NCBI RefSeq assembly: GCF_008693105.1
Contig: NZ_VXKK01000023.1
Coordinates: forward strand, 33,458 to 97,457
Reading direction: 5' to 3'
Length of the DNA: 64,000 bases
DNA from: Corynebacterium flavescens
GTDB taxonomy: Bacteria > Actinomycetota > Actinomycetes > Mycobacteriales > Mycobacteriaceae
Shown: piece by piece, positions 63,914 to 64,000 of the stretch
Position numbering within the stretch: position 1 is the stretch's first letter
Layout of the letters: every line of letters starts with the position of its first letter
Notes under the pieces: model-generated
Seen by the model: only the letters and a program-made list of their open reading frames with translations
What the model was told of the DNA's origin: nothing
The model's database searches: none
Translations under genes and position numbers: made by a program

Positions 63914-64000
63914 TTAGGTGCCGGGCCAGCCTTTGCGGATTCCTAGGTTGTGGTTGTATTCGTTTGGGATAGCGTTGTCGTAGAGGGCTGGTCTTCCGGT
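63914..64000 (-). CDS. C-terminal fragment of an unidentified gene (partial)
   Basis: The last 28 codons of a minus-strand ORF that runs off the right edge: TGRPALYDNAIPNEYNH then NLGIRKGWPGT and stop. The segment is Asn/Pro/Tyr-rich with basic residues and does not match a family I can name with confidence. It converges on the ABM gene with 77 bp between stops. Confidence 0.35.
   Translation of the reverse strand, partial: TGRPALYDNAIPNEYNHNLGIRKGWPGT

Overview
The window is a chromosomal segment of a high-GC actinobacterium, almost certainly a Corynebacterium (species not determinable here). Diagnostic content includes amtR, a BetP-type betaine carrier, rpf2, a PerM-purN-purH block, the MprAB/PepD-type two-component locus, galU-glp-rimJ-glpR and pmt-rsmI-betP-metG-tatD-rpf2-ksgA-ispE-uup. 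From memory, this order from pgi to uup follows C. glutamicum closely. No rRNA, tRNA, CRISPR array, complete insertion sequence or prophage was seen.

Layout. (1) 1-11.2 kb: partial cysQ, lhr, a lactate module (MHS permease plus lldD), nei, a DedA protein, yccF, and an HNH/DUF222 nuclease preceded by two inverted DnaA-box-like sites. (2) 11.3-22.5 kb: pgi, chorismate mutase, pcrA, two LytM/M23 peptidases, perM, purN, purH. (3) 22.6-29.2 kb: an accessory block between purH and amtR. It holds a membrane Ser/Thr kinase, an overlapping FHA-like/winged-helix protein, several single-pass proteins with a Pro/Ser-rich cytoplasmic arm and a Cys-paired exported domain, and a lipoprotein with class A beta-lactamase motifs. 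It looks like an uncharacterised envelope-sensing phospho-signalling system and is the main novelty candidate. (4) 29.2-33 kb: amtR, a degenerate DUF294 protein, and two divergent operons of cysteine-poor ribosomal proteins (rpmB-rpmG-rpsN-rpsR and rpmE2-rpmF). (5) 33.1-38.6 kb: MprA/MprB regulators, PepD/HtrA protease, Mog, a small ORF, MscL. (6) 38.7-46.9 kb: SAF protein, folate cyclo-ligase, galU, the Glp/RimJ/GlpR division module, alkylation repair (tag, ogt), DoxX and a zf-HC2 membrane protein. (7) 47-64 kb: protein O-mannosyltransferase, rsmI, betP, metG, a CynX-type carrier, GNAT, tatD, rpf2, ksgA, ispE, an AztD-like zinc lipoprotein behind a Fur/Zur-type palindrome, an ABC-F ATPase, a small secreted protein, an ABM-domain enzyme, and the C-terminus of an unidentified gene.

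Functional themes are cell-envelope maintenance and division (M23 peptidases, Rpf2, PerM, Glp/GlpR, Pmt, MprAB-PepD, MscL, BetP), DNA repair (Lhr, Nei, PcrA, Tag, Ogt), translation, and probable zinc economy (AztD plus ribosomal proteins lacking Zn-ribbon cysteines). Start sites were chosen from frame, spacing to a plausible ribosome-binding site and family length. Homology statements rest on recognition of motifs and gene order, not on a database search.
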